Part shown: positions 62,920 through 64,000 of the stretch, in pieces
Numbering within the stretch: the stretch's first letter is position 1
How the letters are laid out: every line of letters starts with the position of its first letter
Assembly: GCF_009904105.1 (NCBI RefSeq)
Contig: NZ_JAAABJ010000642.1
Coordinates: 1 to 64,000 of the forward strand
Source: Elizabethkingia argenteiflava
GTDB lineage: Bacteria > Bacteroidota > Bacteroidia > Flavobacteriales > Weeksellaceae
DNA: 64,000 nucleotides
Reading direction: 5' to 3'
Position numbers and translations under genes: made by a program
Notes under the pieces: model-generated
What the model was told of the DNA's origin: nothing
Database searches by the model: none
The model's input: the letters and a program-made list of their open reading frames with translations, nothing else

Positions 62920-64000
62920 TTAGCCGATTTCAATACCATTTTCTACTGTTTCATCAGGAGTGACAAACGAGAGTTTTCCATCGGGTTTAGTCGTTAGTAA
63001 AAACATACCTTGAGATTCAATTCCGCGGATTTTCCTCGGTGCCAGATTTAGAAGAATCATCACTTGTTTTCCAATTAATTCTTCAGGTTTAAAACTTTGA
63101 GCAACACCAGATACCACAGTTCTAATATCCACCCCTGTATCTACTTTAAATTTTAAAAGCTTATCTGCTTTTTCTACTTTTTCAGCTTCTAGAATCGTAG
63201 CTGTTCTCAGATCTATTTTTGCAAAATCATCAAAAGAAATCTCTTCCTTCATTGCTTCAGCATTAGGATTGGTTTTTTTATTATTCTGCTTGGTTTGTTC
63301 AAGTTTCTGTATTTGTTCTGCAATAACTTCGTCCTCGATTTTAGAGAACAGAAGTGAAGCTTCTTTAATCCGATGTCCGCTTTCTATAAGCACACTATTA
63401 TTTTCCAGTATACTCCAGTTCATACGCTCGATATTAAACATAGAAAGTAATTTCTCCGAGCTAAAGGGCATAAAGGGTTCGGATAATTGTGCTAAAGCTG
63501 CTGCCAGTTGTGCACCTACAAATAGAGACTGTGCAGCCTTCTCCGGTTGTTCTTTTATCGTTTTCCAGGGTTCTTCATTTTGAAGATATTGATTTCCAAA
63601 ACGCGCTAAATTCATCAGAGAGGAGAGCGCATTTCGAAATTCAAATTTTTCCAATGCAGAGGCAATCTCTTTAGCAGTATTACTAATTTCCAATAATTCA
63701 GGGGATTGAGTGTTCCCTTGTGGAATAATACCCTTATAGTATTTGTGTATCAATACCGCCACTCTATTGATAAAATTCCCAAAAATTCCTACCAGCTCTG
63801 AATTGTTTTTGGTTTGAAAATCTTTCCATGTAAAATTGTTATCCTTAGTTTCTGGTGCCGAAGAGAGTAACACATAACGCAAAACATCTTGTTGTCCAGG
63901 GAAGTCGGCTATATATTCGTGTGCCCACACTGCCCAATTTCGGGAAGTTGATATTTTATCATTTTCCAAATTTAGGAATTCGAAAGCAGGGACATTCTTA
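62920..64000 (-). CDS. metG: methionyl-tRNA synthetase, C-terminal part (partial)
   Basis: The frame continues through the window end, so about the last 360 residues are present. It opens with NVPAFEFLNLENDKISTSRN, where KISTS is the form of the KMSKS loop used by this branch. The helical anticodon domain follows (FTWKDFQTKNNSELVGIFGN, YLQNEEPWKTIKEQPEKAAQ). A linker leads to the C-terminal tRNA-binding domain (ISFDDFAKIDLRTATILEAE, ADKLLKFKVDTGVDIRTVVS, LAPRKIRGIESQGMFLLT). It charges initiator and elongator tRNA with methionine. Confidence 0.96.
   Translation of the reverse strand, partial: KNVPAFEFLNLENDKISTSRNWAVWAHEYIADFPGQQDVLRYVLLSSAPETKDNNFTWKDFQTKNNSELVGIFGNFINRVAVLIHKYYKGIIPQGNTQSPELLEISNTAKEIASALEKFEFRNALSSLMNLARFGNQYLQNEEPWKTIKEQPEKAAQSLFVGAQLAAALAQLSEPFMPFSSEKLLSMFNIERMNWSILENNSVLIESGHRIKEASLLFSKIEDEVIAEQIQKLEQTKQNNKKTNPNAEAMKEEISFDDFAKIDLRTATILEAEKVEKADKLLKFKVDTGVDIRTVVSGVAQSFKPEELIGKQVMILLNLAPRKIRGIESQGMFLLTTKPDGKLSFVTPDETVENGIEIG

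Noticed and set aside
1-64000. CRISPR arrays, rRNA or tRNA genes, replication origin
   Set aside because: No regularly spaced direct repeats, no rRNA-like or tRNA-like stretches and no DnaA-box cluster were seen by eye.

Overview
The window looks like a chromosome segment of a low-GC Flavobacteriales bacterium, probably of the Weeksellaceae (the Chryseobacterium / Elizabethkingia / Riemerella neighbourhood). The reasons are the AT-rich DNA, the many flavobacterial -7 promoter boxes (TAnnTTTG) with few Shine-Dalgarno sites, and typical family members: a PorT-like barrel, a Bacteroidetes LptC, an SCO1/YHS copper pair, lysine 6-transaminase, and an IS982-type transposase relic. The genus is inferred from gene content, not from a marker comparison.

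Layout. 1-5.5 kb: an eroded accessory area with an Imm63-like immunity protein and several dead genes, interrupted by a YHS/SCO1 pair and an Old Yellow Enzyme. 5.5-9.3 kb: an alpha/beta hydrolase, a broken EamA transporter, an L,D-transpeptidase lipoprotein and a membrane protein. 9.8-12.9 kb: a tightly overlapping three-gene operon (sugar aminotransferase, HAD phosphatase, Gfo/Idh dehydrogenase) that matches NtdA-NtdB-NtdC of Bacillus kanosamine synthesis in order and motifs; it is the most interesting system here and ends at a double hairpin. 13-24.7 kb: housekeeping genes (ahcY, Sfp-type PPTase, FUSC protein, murF, Nudix, SRPBCC, lptC with an outer-membrane barrel, holB, corA, a 59-residue membrane protein). 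24.8-27.7 kb: a lysine degradation pair (amaB-like dehydrogenase and lysine 6-transaminase). 28.5-33.6 kb: GNAT, LysR/EamA, DUF2007 and aldo/keto reductase, separated by relics. 33.8-35.5 kb: a dead ATP-grasp gene and another dead gene. 35.6-45.5 kb: PepSY-like protein, typA, a four-repeat helix-hairpin-helix protein, MerR, PorT-like barrel, S41 peptidase, rpsA and an intact EamA transporter. 46-47.4 kb: a divergent quinone-reductase-like/HxlR pair around a strong dyad. 48.4-64 kb: MFS, rplS, an XRE regulator, an IS982 relic, TerC, M14 peptidase, lpdA, cvfB, yggS, a sirtuin, acyl-CoA ligase, acyl-CoA dehydrogenase, a methyltransferase and the 3' part of metG.

Two themes run through the window. 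First, most long gene-free stretches are not empty: they hold single-frame remnants of genes with in-frame stops or frameshifts, so the genome appears to be shedding accessory genes. Second, at least four genes (murF, holB, corA, the methyltransferase) have the -7 box only 4-5 bases before the ATG, which predicts leaderless mRNAs. No rRNA, tRNA or CRISPR array was seen.
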